Assembly: GCA_019247305.1 (NCBI GenBank)
Contig: JAFAPC010000134.1
Location: 124,001 to 188,000, forward strand
Length of the DNA stretch: 64,000 nt
Direction: 5' to 3'
From: Pseudonocardiales bacterium
GTDB taxonomy: Bacteria > Actinomycetota > Actinomycetes > Mycobacteriales > Pseudonocardiaceae
Shown here: positions 44,040-52,400 of the stretch, in pieces
How positions within the stretch are numbered: position 1 is the first letter of the stretch
Layout of the letters: each line of letters begins with the position of its first letter
The notes under the pieces: model-generated
The model's input: only the letters and a program-made list of their open reading frames with translations
Database searches by the model: none
What the model was told of the DNA's origin: nothing
Position numbers and translations under genes: made by a program

Positions 44040-44237
44040 TCTGACGAGGATCGGTACAGGATCCTGAGCGGCGCTTGCTCAGCTGGTGATGCGTAGTGGT
44101 CGGAGTCCGGTGATGGGTGGACGGCCAGTGGCTGCTCAGCGGCGCGTAGCCAACAAACCCGTCCAGTAAGCCCCGGCAACCGTTCCGCAGATCGATCTTT
44201 GATCCCCGCTCAGGATCCTGTACCGATCGTCGTCAGA
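44040..44237. mobile_element. MITE-like element with 31 bp terminal inverted repeats
   Basis: The 31 bases at 44040-44070 (starting TCTGACGAGGATC) return inverted at 44207-44237 with one mismatch, bounding a 198 bp gene-free unit. The ends differ in sequence from those of the element at 35560-35780, so two unrelated elements flank the restriction/caspase island. It lies in the 451 bp gap between EACC1 and pruA. The gap otherwise contains nothing I recognise, although the EACC1 promoter must be at its left side. Confidence 0.75.
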
Positions 44238-44292
44238 CCCCTCTAACCCGTGCCGGAGGACGCTGCGGTCGAACTCGGCGCACTGGGTGCAC

Positions 44293-45930
44293 TTACGAGA
44301 GTGGGCGCATGTGGGGATAGGTGTGGTCGGTGGGCGGGTCGAAGGTTTCCTTGATGGTCCGGGGGCTGGTCCAGCGCAGCAGGTTGATCAGTGAGCCGCC
44401 CTTGTCATTGGTACCCGAGGCGCGGGAGCCGCCGAAAGGCTGGCGGCCCACGACCGCCCCGGTGGGTTTGTCGTTGACGTAAAAGTTGCCGGCGGCGAAG
44501 CGCAGCGCCGTCTGCGCCTGCACCACCGCCGCCCGGTCGGTGGCGAACACCGCACCGGTCAGGGCGTACGGGCTGGTGGAGTCGACCACGTCGAGGATCG
44601 TGCGGTAGTCCTCGTCAGGATAGACGTGCACCGCGAGGATCGGCCCGAAATACTCCGTGGCGAATACCTCATGTTTGGGGTCAGCGCCTAGGAGCACCGT
44701 GGGTTGCACGAACCACCCCTGGGAGTCGTCGCACCCGCCGCCGACGAGGACCTCGATCGAGGGGTCGGCGGCGAGCCGGGCCAGCAGGTCGCGGTGCTTG
44801 GCGAAGGCGCGCGCGTCGATCACCGCGCCGCCGAAATTCGACAGGTCGGCAACGTCGCCGTAGCGGATCGTCCGGGTGGTATCGGCCAGCTGGTCGGCCA
44901 GGCCGCCCTCCCACAGCGATCGGGCGAGGTAGGCCCGGGAGAGCGCGGAGCACTTCTGGCCCTGGTATTCGAACGCTCCCCGCACCAGCGCGGTGCTCAC
45001 CGCCGCCGGATCGGCCGACGGATGCGCCACCAGGAAGTCCTTGCCGCCGGTCTCCCCCACGATGCGCGGGTAGCTGCGGTAGCTGTCCAGGTGATCAGCG
45101 ATGGTGCGCCAGAGCGTCTTGAAGGTCGTGGTGGACCCGGTGAAGTGCAGCCCGGCGAAGTGTGGGTCCGCCAGAGCCACCTCGCTGACCACCGCCCCGT
45201 GACCGGTCACCAGGTTGATCACCCCAGGCGGTAGCCCGGCCGCTGCCAGCAGCCGCATGGTGTGGTGCGCGGCGAGCTGCTGGGTGGGAGCCGGTTTCCA
45301 CACCACTGTGTTGCCCATCAGCGCGGGCGCGGTGGGCAGGTTGGCGGCGATCGCGGTGAAGTTGAACGGGGTGATCGCGACGACGAACCCGTCCAGCGGG
45401 CGGTACTCCAGGCGATTCCACTCACCCGGTGCGGAGTAGGGCTGCTCGGCCAGGATCCGGCGGGCATAGTGCACGTTGAAACGCCAGAAGTCGACCAGTT
45501 CGCAGGCCGCGTCGATCTCTGCCTGCTGCACCGACTTCGACTGGCCGAGCATGGTGGCGGCATTGAGCGTGTCGCGCCACGGGCCAGCGGCGAGGTCCGC
45601 GGCCCGCAGCAGGATCGCGGCGCGCTCGTCGAAGGACAGCTCGCGCCAGGCCGGGGCAGCGTGCATCGCGGCGCGGACGGCGTCGGCGACGTCGGAGGCG
45701 CTGGCCTGCGCGCTGGTGCCCAGCACGTGGGTGTGCCGGTGCGGGGCGACCACGTCGAAGGGTTCCCCGCTGGCCATCCGCGCCACACCGCCGATGGTCA
45801 TGGTCAGCTCAGCCCGCTGGGCGGCCATCCCGGCGAGGGTGCGGGTCAGCGCATCGCGTTCCGGACTTCCCGGCGAGTAGCTGCGCACCGGCTCGTTGCG
45901 CGGGGCTGGAGTGGACGTGATCGCATCCAT
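44293..45930 (-). CDS. pruA: L-glutamate gamma-semialdehyde (1-pyrroline-5-carboxylate) dehydrogenase
   Basis: This NAD-dependent aldehyde dehydrogenase oxidises glutamate semialdehyde to glutamate in proline breakdown. The 545-residue protein shows the PruA-type blocks ITPFNFTAIAANLPTAPALMGN, the catalytic Glu in RIVGETGGKDF, the catalytic Cys in YQGQKCSALSRAYL, and ATEYFGPILAVHVYPD. The ATG at 45930 follows GGAGG with a five-base gap. No proline dehydrogenase gene lies adjacent. A 29 bp perfect hairpin separates it from the upstream DUF6912 gene. Confidence 0.96.
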   Translation of the reverse strand: MDAITSTPAPRNEPVRSYSPGSPERDALTRTLAGMAAQRAELTMTIGGVARMASGEPFDVVAPHRHTHVLGTSAQASASDVADAVRAAMHAAPAWRELSFDERAAILLRAADLAAGPWRDTLNAATMLGQSKSVQQAEIDAACELVDFWRFNVHYARRILAEQPYSAPGEWNRLEYRPLDGFVVAITPFNFTAIAANLPTAPALMGNTVVWKPAPTQQLAAHHTMRLLAAAGLPPGVINLVTGHGAVVSEVALADPHFAGLHFTGSTTTFKTLWRTIADHLDSYRSYPRIVGETGGKDFLVAHPSADPAAVSTALVRGAFEYQGQKCSALSRAYLARSLWEGGLADQLADTTRTIRYGDVADLSNFGGAVIDARAFAKHRDLLARLAADPSIEVLVGGGCDDSQGWFVQPTVLLGADPKHEVFATEYFGPILAVHVYPDEDYRTILDVVDSTSPYALTGAVFATDRAAVVQAQTALRFAAGNFYVNDKPTGAVVGRQPFGGSRASGTNDKGGSLINLLRWTSPRTIKETFDPPTDHTYPHMRPLS

Positions 45931-45943
45931 CGGGACCTCCATA

Positions 45944-46005
45944 TTGTGGGACCCGTGAGTGGCGATGCGACTCCTGAGTCGCATCGCCACTCACGGGTCC
46001 CACAA
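45944..46005. terminator. 29 bp perfect hairpin between the DUF6912 gene and pruA
   Basis: Arms at 45944-45972 and 45977-46005 (outer TTGTGGGACCCGTGAG) are perfectly complementary around a four-base loop. The hairpin covers the last codons of the DUF6912 gene and lies 14 bp before the pruA start. It is unusually long for a simple terminator and lacks a T-run on the minus strand. It could also be a dispersed palindromic repeat. Confidence 0.75.
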
Positions 46006-46500
46006 GTCGAGCAGGAAAGGGATCTCCTGGGTGGCGTACCAGGCCATGTCGTGGTCTTCCGCGTCGCCGAGCGCCAGCTCAGCGTCTGGATCACCGAGGT
46101 CAGCGGCGTCGATCGCCGCCGCCGCGGCGCGCACCGCATCCTGGGCCTCGGCCACGTCGACGTGCACCGCGGCGAGGGCCGAGGTCGGTACCGCGCCAAC
46201 GACCGTGACGGCGGCGTCATCGAGATCGGGGCGCAACCGCACCCGTTCGACATCGGCGGCCACCACGACCCGGCGGGGAATCGCCGTCGCGTCACCTTCC
46301 AGCTCGGCAGCCAGCAGCCGCAGCGAGGCCCGGGCCGCCTCGTTCATCGCCGCCCACTCCAGTTCCTCGGTGTCTCCGGCAGCATAGGACTCGCGAAGCG
46401 TCGGGGTGAGCGCGAAGGCAGTACCAGAGACGGGGACCAGCTCCCCGGACTCGACGAGTGTCCGCAGCATCGCGAGCGTGGCGGGGATGTAGACCCTCAT
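45991..46500 (-). CDS. DUF6912 family protein
   Basis: The protein begins MRVYIPATLAMLRTLVESGELVPVSGTAFALT. That is the typical N-terminus of a conserved actinobacterial family I know as DUF6912. The start at 46500 is preferred to one seven codons upstream because the family starts with MRVYIP. The middle is Ala/Glu-rich helical, and the end (AEDHDMAWYATQEIPFLLDLWDP) is also conserved. The function is unknown. Its stop codon lies inside the long hairpin. Confidence 0.88.
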   Translation of the reverse strand: MRVYIPATLAMLRTLVESGELVPVSGTAFALTPTLRESYAAGDTEELEWAAMNEAARASLRLLAAELEGDATAIPRRVVVAADVERVRLRPDLDDAAVTVVGAVPTSALAAVHVDVAEAQDAVRAAAAAIDAADLGDPDAELALGDAEDHDMAWYATQEIPFLLDLWDP

Positions 46501-46741
46501 CGCGGCACCAAATACCGACATAAGCCGATTGTGCGCAGATTACCACTCACCTTGGCGACAGTCAGCGACAAGCCTCTCCCCCTTTGCCCATACTTGCTGG
46601 CAGCGGGTCGTTGCCCCTCCTTCGATCCGCTGCCCACGGTCCCTGGCGCCCCGCCATGGATCGCCCCACCACGGCGTCTTCGGCCCCGCCGTCCACCGGT
46701 CACGCGTCCGGCGCGTGTCCGTTGCCGACGAGGAGGGTTCG

Positions 46742-47230
46742 TTGACCACGAGCATCGCCGAGCCGTGTCCCCCGCTGCCGCATCGTCCAGTGCTGCGCCG
46801 GTTGGTGGACATCCTGCCAGCCGCAGCACCAGCGACACCCGAGCCGCTGCCCGTCACGACGCTCCCCGCTCCCGATCCCGCGGCGTCCGTCCTGGCTGAG
46901 CGGGTGTTGCGGGCCGCAGTGGAGATCCTCGGCGGCCGGCGACCGGCGCAGCAGCTGTCCGGGGTGCTACGCCCTGAGCTGCTAACCTACCTCGTGTCGC
47001 TGCAGGTGGCGGCGGCGCAGCTGAGCCCACGGATGCGCACAGTGCGCACTCAGCAGCACAGCGCCGGCACGCTGGAGGCGGTCGCGCTGGTGACGGTGAG
47101 CACCGGCGTGCGGGCGCTGGCCGCCCGCTTCGACAAGGACGGCAACCGGTGGCAGTGCACGGCGCTGCAGCTGCGCTTCACCGCCGGAGACCTGGCCACC
47201 CGCCGAACCCACCGACCTCACCGGCCGTGA
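46742..47230 (+). CDS. Rv3235 family protein
   Basis: The 162-residue protein has an Ala/Pro-rich N-terminal half and a conserved C-terminal domain. Markers are LRPELLTYLVSLQ, VALVTVSTGVRALAARFDKDGNRWQCTALQL. This resembles the M. tuberculosis Rv3235 family, encoded near secA1. The TTG at 46742 is supported by AGGAGGG five bases upstream; the longer open frame to 46529 has no such site. The function is unknown, but the position upstream of the secA-hpf block is conserved. Confidence 0.82.
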   Translation: MTTSIAEPCPPLPHRPVLRRLVDILPAAAPATPEPLPVTTLPAPDPAASVLAERVLRAAVEILGGRRPAQQLSGVLRPELLTYLVSLQVAAAQLSPRMRTVRTQQHSAGTLEAVALVTVSTGVRALAARFDKDGNRWQCTALQLRFTAGDLATRRTHRPHRP

Positions 47231-47263
47231 CGCCCTGGATCCCGGCCTGCGGGCCTTGTCTGG

Positions 47264-49288
47264 TCAGGGATCCGGCGTGGCAGCCGCCTGAGCGCCACGC
47301 CGGAGATGCCCGGCATCTTGGAGGCTCTTGCTGCGCACCAGTTCCTTCGCGTGTGCGACGAACTCCTCCAGGGGCATGGGGGTTTCCCGCCCGGAGCGGT
47401 AGCGGACCGTCACGGTTCGCTGCTGCGCTTCGCGCCGGCCGATCACGACGATCAGCGGGATCTTTCGGGTGATGGCCGCGCGGACCTTCGCCGGCAGCCG
47501 GCCGTCGCTGGTGTCGACGTCGGCTCGCAAGTCGACGTCGACGAGTGCGTCGCGCACCTCGGTGGCGTAGTCCAGCAGGTCCTCGACGATCGGGATGATC
47601 CGTACCTGCTCCGGGGCGAGCCAGACCGGGAACGCCCCGCCGAAGTGCTCGGTGAGGTAAGCGACAAACCGCTCGTGCGAGCCCAACGGCGCCCGGTGGA
47701 TCACCACCACGGGTTTCTCAGCGCCGTCGGAGTCGTGGTAGGTCAGCCCGAACCGGTGCGGGGTGTAGAGATCCACCTGGTTGGTGGAGGCGGCGAACTC
47801 CTTGCCGGTTACCGTCCGGATGATGAAGTCGACTTTCGGTCCGTAGTGCGCGGCGCCGCCGAGTTCCTCGACGTAGGGAATCTGGGACTCCTCCATCGCC
47901 TCACGAGTGATCCGCTCGGCCGTCGTCCACATCTCGTCATCGTCGTGGTACTTGTCTTTGTTGGCCGGATCCCGCAGGGCCAGCACCATGGAGAAGTCGG
48001 TGATGCCCAGGACGCGGTAGTAGTCGTCGTGCATCCGCATGACCTCCAGGAATTGCTCCTTGGCCTGGTCATAGGTGCAGTAGATGTGCGCGTCGTTCTG
48101 GGTGAACCCACGAACCCGCATCAGGCCCTGCAGTTGCCCGCTGCGCTCAAACCGGTAGACGGTCCCATACTCGGCAATTTTGTACGGCAGCTCGCGATAG
48201 CTGTGCGGCCGAGCCTTGTACACCATGTGGTGATGCGGGCAGTTCATCGGCCGCAGGTAGTACTTCTCGCCTTCGATATCAATCGGCGAGTACAGATCCT
48301 CGGCGTAATAGGGCAGATGCCCAGACAGGTAATACAGGTCCTCCTGGGTGATGTGCGGGGTTACCACCCGCTGGTAGCCCAGTTTGCGCTCGGTCTGCCG
48401 GGCCCAGCCCTCCAGCTCGTCGCGGATGATCGTGCCGTTGGGCAACCACAGCGGAAGCCCGCGACCGATCTCCTTGCTGAAGGTGAACAGCTCCAGCTCC
48501 TCGCCGATGCGGCGGTGGTCGCGCTTGGCGGCCTCCTCCAGCATCCGCAGATGCTCCTTGAGTGCGTCCCGGGTCGGCCACGCGGTGCCGTAGATCCGCT
48601 GCAGCTGCGGATTTTTCTCACTCCCCCGCCAGTACGCGGCGGCGCTATGCGTAATCGTGAAAGCGGGAATCAGCCGGGTTGAGGGCAGGTGCGGACCCCG
48701 GCACAGGTCCGACCAGCACCGCTGGCCGGTCGTGGCGTCAACGTTGTCGTAGATCGTCAGCTCGCCGCCGCCGATCTCCATGACTTCGCCGGTGTCGAGC
48801 TGGCCCTTGAGGTCGACGAGCTCAAGCTTGTACGGCTCGCCGGCCAACTCGGCCTTGGCGGCGTCCCGGGACGGGAACACCCGGCGGCGGAACCGCTGCC
48901 CCGAGGAGATGATCTCCCGCATCCGACTCTCAATGCTTTGGAGATCCTCGGGCTGGAAGGGTCGCGCCACGTCGAAGTCGTAGTAGAAGCCGTTCTCAAT
49001 CGGCGGCCCGATGCCGAGCTTGGCCTCCGGGTACAGATCCTGCACGGCCTGGGCCAGCACGTGAGCGGTCGAGTGGCGCAGCACAGTAAGGCCATCTGGG
49101 CTGGACATCGCGACCGGCTCGACCTCGACGTCCACCGTTGGTACCCAGTCGAGGTCCCGCAACGTGCCGTCCAGCTCCCGGACCACCACGATCGCGTTCG
49201 GACCGGCCATGGGCAGCTTCGCCACAGCCACCGCCTCAGCACACGTAGTCCCCGCCGAGACCACAACGGCAGGAGGAAATCCAGACGT
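47264..49288 (-). CDS. thrS: Threonyl-tRNA synthetase
   Basis: ThrRS charges tRNA-Thr. Residues ~1-70 form the TGS domain (VSAGTTCAEAV...). The editing domain carries RHSTAHVLAQAV, with the HxxxH motif. Class II catalytic motifs include LRPMNCPHHHMVYK (zinc Cys) and RYELP-like SYRELPYKIAEYGTVYR, then MRVRGFTQNDAHIYCT and the anticodon-binding domain PIVEDLLDYATEV. The start is problematic. AAGGAG (49300-49295) is spaced six bases from an in-frame ACG at 49288, whereas the nearest standard start is GTG at 49264 with no ribosome binding site. A truncated copy of the leader and part of the gene exists at 52.4-52.7 kb. Confidence 0.95.
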   Translation of the reverse strand, partial: TSGFPPAVVVSAGTTCAEAVAVAKLPMAGPNAIVVVRELDGTLRDLDWVPTVDVEVEPVAMSSPDGLTVLRHSTAHVLAQAVQDLYPEAKLGIGPPIENGFYYDFDVARPFQPEDLQSIESRMREIISSGQRFRRRVFPSRDAAKAELAGEPYKLELVDLKGQLDTGEVMEIGGGELTIYDNVDATTGQRCWSDLCRGPHLPSTRLIPAFTITHSAAAYWRGSEKNPQLQRIYGTAWPTRDALKEHLRMLEEAAKRDHRRIGEELELFTFSKEIGRGLPLWLPNGTIIRDELEGWARQTERKLGYQRVVTPHITQEDLYYLSGHLPYYAEDLYSPIDIEGEKYYLRPMNCPHHHMVYKARPHSYRELPYKIAEYGTVYRFERSGQLQGLMRVRGFTQNDAHIYCTYDQAKEQFLEVMRMHDDYYRVLGITDFSMVLALRDPANKDKYHDDDEMWTTAERITREAMEESQIPYVEELGGAAHYGPKVDFIIRTVTGKEFAASTNQVDLYTPHRFGLTYHDSDGAEKPVVVIHRAPLGSHERFVAYLTEHFGGAFPVWLAPEQVRIIPIVEDLLDYATEVRDALVDVDLRADVDTSDGRLPAKVRAAITRKIPLIVVIGRREAQQRTVTVRYRSGRETPMPLEEFVAHAKELVRSKSLQDAGHLRRGAQAAATPDP

Positions 49289-49440
49289 GAGAGTCTCCTT
49301 AAGATCAGTAGTGAGATCGCAACTGGCACACACCAGCTGCTGCGATGGTAGTGAGCCCGACAGGTGGCTACCACACAGGTGTAGCCGACTACCCGGGTAG
49401 CCTACCGGAGGCAAACAGAACCCCCAGGCAATTTGCCTTC
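49289..49440 (-). promoter_or_regulatory. thrS leader region, duplicated at 52.6 kb
   Basis: About 110 bp before thrS is closely similar to 52603-52700. Each copy holds the AAGGAG site, two TCACTAC repeats and a GTGGTAGCC/GGTGGC-type inverted segment. The conservation in two otherwise different settings suggests a functional leader, for example an attenuator or autoregulatory site for ThrRS. I could not find the T-box consensus. Confidence 0.4.
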
Positions 49441-49679
49441 CCCTCCGCACGGATTTCGACTTGGAGGTGTATTCGCCCGGCGTGGACCGCTGACCCCGTA
49501 CTCGAGGCACTGCAACCGTCGTCACCGCAGCTTGATCCGACACACCCGACCAGCAAGCTCCAGATTCCGCCACGACGAGTCCACCTCCCGCGTGTCGTAG
49601 CGATGCCTCCAGAGCGCTGGAGTTATTGGACAGTCCGCATCCTCTGCACCGGCGGCGCGACCGGCCATAGGCTCCGCGA

Positions 49680-49943
49680 TCAACGGTAAGCATCCCGCCG
49701 GTGACTGATGTCCAGAACATGGACGGTCTGAGCCCTGTCGTCGATGGTATAGCGAACTCGGTACTCCCCACGCCGAGCGCGCCAGTAGCCCTCGAAGGGC
49801 TTCCGCAGCGGAGCTCCCACCCGATGTGGGTTCTCGGCCAGTGGCCCGTATAGGAACTCCACGCATGCCGCAGCGACGGCCTCCGGCAGTTGTTCGGTGA
49901 GCTGGCGTGCCGCAGTCCGGGCCACCTGCACCCGGTAGGTCAC
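49680..49943 (-). CDS. RelE/ParE-type toxin
   Basis: The 87-residue protein has the RelE fold pattern. It begins YRVQVARTAARQLTEQLPEAVAAACVEFLYG, continues with GAPLRKPFEGYWRARRGEYRVRYTIDDRAQTVHVLDISHRRDAYR, and carries the basic and Tyr/His residues expected of a ribosome-dependent mRNA interferase. The start overlaps the antitoxin stop by four bases. It lies ~240 bp upstream of the thrS leader. Activity is inferred from the family. Confidence 0.93.
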   Translation of the reverse strand: MTYRVQVARTAARQLTEQLPEAVAAACVEFLYGPLAENPHRVGAPLRKPFEGYWRARRGEYRVRYTIDDRAQTVHVLDISHRRDAYR

Positions 49944-50227
49944 GCGGGTCGGGCCCGGTGTCGGTCGTCGATCAGGGCTCGCACCTGCTGCTCATCCAGC
50001 ACATCACCGGCAGCGAAGTCGGCCTCAGAGTGGCGGATGCGCTCCTGGGCCCGCGTGTCGGCGAGCAACTCCAGAGTCGCCTCGATGGACTCAAGATCCT
50101 CAGCGGCCAGCAGCACGACGTAGTCCCGGCCGTTGCGGGTGATGTGCACACGCTCGTGAGTACGCCCGACCTCCTCAGCGATCTCGGAAAGTCGAGCCTT
50201 CGCCTCCGACAGCGGGATCGTACTCAT
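49940..50227 (-). CDS. Phd/YefM-type antitoxin
   Basis: The 95-residue protein begins with the Phd/YefM DNA-binding signature, IPLSEAKARLSEIAEEVGRTHERVHITRNGRDYVVLLAAEDLESIEATLELL. An acidic, probably disordered C-terminal half (HSEADFAAGDVLDEQQVRALID) follows; it would wrap the toxin. It precedes and overlaps the RelE-type toxin gene. Autoregulation through an upstream palindrome is expected for the family. The ~320 bp beyond its start (50228-50550) holds no gene I recognise. Confidence 0.93.
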   Translation of the reverse strand: MSTIPLSEAKARLSEIAEEVGRTHERVHITRNGRDYVVLLAAEDLESIEATLELLADTRAQERIRHSEADFAAGDVLDEQQVRALIDDRHRARPA

Positions 50228-50553
50228 GGACCAGAATTATAGTCCAACATCTAGCCAACCGCCCAACGGGCAGCTGATCAGCCCTGCGTCGGCACGAAAC
50301 ACGCGCGCCTGATAGCACCTTAACCACTGCCGGATGCCGATCAGACCCTTGAGAGCCTGCGTCTGGCATGCCATGGGAGCGACTGTCAGCACCGATGTCT
50401 GCTGTCGTTGTGACTACCAGTTTGGGCTCCCTCGGCCGGATCGACGAGGGAGCCCCCTTCGGCGTCACTTCGATAAGTGAACTCCGCTCGGGAGAAACCA
50501 GAACGACGGTCGTGGAGCGGCCCGTGCCGTCAGACATCGAGAGCTCTGGCTCA

Positions 50554-51042
50554 CACCCCGGCGTCGGCCACCGCCATCGTCACCGGCTATGGTCCGACCA
50601 ACGCGACGACCGCCGGCACGCTGTCGGCCATGTTGACCACCAGAGAACTCCAACGTCGCAGTGGACTGCGCGCGACCATCGTCGTGTCCGACCTCGGGGC
50701 CTGGAACTCCCGGACCATAGCCTGGCCGGACGTCGCTCTGTTCCTGGGCATCGTTCCGGCCTGCAGGACTACCCGAAGATGTCCAAGAGCATCCCCGAGT
50801 CCGCGATCCACCTCGGAGAACCACTCAGCGACATCCGACGCAAGATCGTCGACGCTAGACCAGGCGACGACCCGGTAATCATGAGGATGGTTGAACTGGC
50901 TAGCGGCTGGCTGGACCCGCAGATCGATGACGCGCGCTCGCGGTACCTAGGTCGCTCGGCCAAGCCAGCGGCCTGGGCCGAAGTCAAGGACGCATACGCC
51001 CACACTATGATCACCTACGCGCAGACGTGGCAGGCCAGCAAC
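50554..51042 (+). pseudogene. Decayed class I aminoacyl-tRNA synthetase-like gene (TrpRS/TyrRS type)
   Basis: One frame (50554-50730) reads IVTGYGPTNATTAGTLSAML...ELQRRSGLRATIVVSDLGAWNSR, an N-terminal Rossmann/HIGH-like region. From ~50758 a different frame reads GLQDYPKMSKSIPESAIHLGE, with a perfect KMSKS loop, and continues helically to KDAYAHTMITYAQTWQA. The middle of the enzyme is missing and the frames do not match, so a large internal deletion plus a frameshift have occurred. It lies directly upstream of an intact trpS in the same orientation. Confidence 0.65.
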
Positions 51043-51178
51043 TCATGCCGAACACCATGTACTCGGCACCAGGAGCTCGGTCAGTACCATCGGTAACCCA
51101 CTGTCGCCGATTGCCCCCGGGCGGGGTGACCGGTCACCATGACACCTGACCGACACCATGAGGAACGCGGAGACCGCC

Positions 51179-52189
51179 GTGACGAAGAAGCGCGCACTAA
51201 CCGGGATCAAGCCCACGGGTGCCCCGCACATCGCCAACTATATCGGCGCTATCCGGCCCGCGTTGGCCCTGACGGATCAGTATGACTCCTACTACTTCAT
51301 CGCCGACTATCACGCCCTGACAGTCATCAAGAATCCGCAAGAATTCACGGACTTGACCTACCAGGTTGCCGCCGCATGGCTGGCGATGGGTCTGGATCCG
51401 GCGCAGTCCACCATCTACCGCCAGTCCGACCTGCCCGAGACCTTCGAACTATCGTGGATTCTCAGCTGTGTGACACCCAAGGGGATGCTGAACCGCGCGC
51501 ACGCCTATAAGGCCGCCGTGGACCAGGCGGCCGAAGAGGGAACCGCCGATGTCGACGCGAACGTGAATATGGGCCTGTACTGCTACCCGGTACTGATGGC
51601 AGCCGACATCATCTTGTTCTCCGCACACGTCGTCCCCGTGGGGCGCGATCAGTCACAACACGTCGAATACGCTCGGGACATCGCCCAGAAATTCAACCAC
51701 ACCTATGGCCCGACGCTCCAGGTGCCCGAACTGCTCCTCAGCCCGACCGCCGCGACCATCATCGGCAGCGACGGGCGGAAGATGAGCAAGTCTTACGGAA
51801 ACCAGATCCCATTGTTCGCCGACACTGCCACGCTACGCAAGCTGATCCGACGCTATAAAACCGACTCCACCGGCGCCGACGAACCGAAGGACGCCGACAA
51901 CAGTGGGCTGTTCCAGATCTACCGCGAGATCGCTCCAGTCGAGGACGCGGACGACGTCAAGAAGGCCCTGGAGGCAGGGCACATGTCTTGGGGACAGCTC
52001 AAGGACATCGTCTTCAAGGCCGTCGATGGTTTTCTCACCGAGCCGCGGGAGCGGTACCGCGCACTGATGGCCGACCGTCGGCAAGTCGACCGAATCCTCG
52101 CAGCCGGAGCCGAGAAGGCACGGCTCGAAGCCCAGCACCTGCTGGCGCGCGTCCGCGACGCCATCGGCCGAGTAGAGATGCGCCCCTGA
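51179..52189 (+). CDS. trpS: Tryptophanyl-tRNA synthetase
   Basis: TrpRS charges tRNA-Trp. The 336-residue class I enzyme has an ATP-binding PTGAPHIANYIGA (HIAN where HIGN is common), FIADYHALT, RQSDLPETFELSWILSCVTPKGMLNRAHAYK, the Trp-pocket region NMGLYCYPVLMAADIILF, GRDQSQHVEYARDIA and the loop GRKMSKSYGN. I prefer the GTG at 51179 because GGAG lies six bases upstream; an ATG at 51158 has no site. Its setting in a plastic region beside a decayed synthetase suggests it could be a second or acquired TrpRS. Whether another trpS exists elsewhere cannot be seen. Confidence 0.95.
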   Translation: MTKKRALTGIKPTGAPHIANYIGAIRPALALTDQYDSYYFIADYHALTVIKNPQEFTDLTYQVAAAWLAMGLDPAQSTIYRQSDLPETFELSWILSCVTPKGMLNRAHAYKAAVDQAAEEGTADVDANVNMGLYCYPVLMAADIILFSAHVVPVGRDQSQHVEYARDIAQKFNHTYGPTLQVPELLLSPTAATIIGSDGRKMSKSYGNQIPLFADTATLRKLIRRYKTDSTGADEPKDADNSGLFQIYREIAPVEDADDVKKALEAGHMSWGQLKDIVFKAVDGFLTEPRERYRALMADRRQVDRILAAGAEKARLEAQHLLARVRDAIGRVEMRP

Positions 52190-52400
52190 GTCCTGGCCAG
52201 GTCCGAGTGATTCATCTGCCCGGACGCACTCCCTACGCCCGCAAGCTCCACTCGCGTGAGATCACCATCGTCAACGAGACCCCCTGCCTTCAAACGAAGA
52301 GGCGTACCACGCGATGTGTCCTTCGGGTGGCTGGCCCGGCAGAGTCAATTCGACTTCTTCGACGTGCTGCATGTGCCCTCGGTAGAACTGGCCAGCGCGG

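Noticed and set aside
45262-46899. 545-codon plus-strand frame opposite pruA and the DUF6912 gene
   Set aside because: It covers two well-supported minus-strand genes and an intergenic hairpin and has no recognisable domain.
49289-49440. T-box riboswitch for thrS
   Set aside because: I looked for the T-box antiterminator consensus (GGTGGNACCGCG-like) on the minus strand and did not find it; only partial GGTGGC/GTAGCC complementarity is present.
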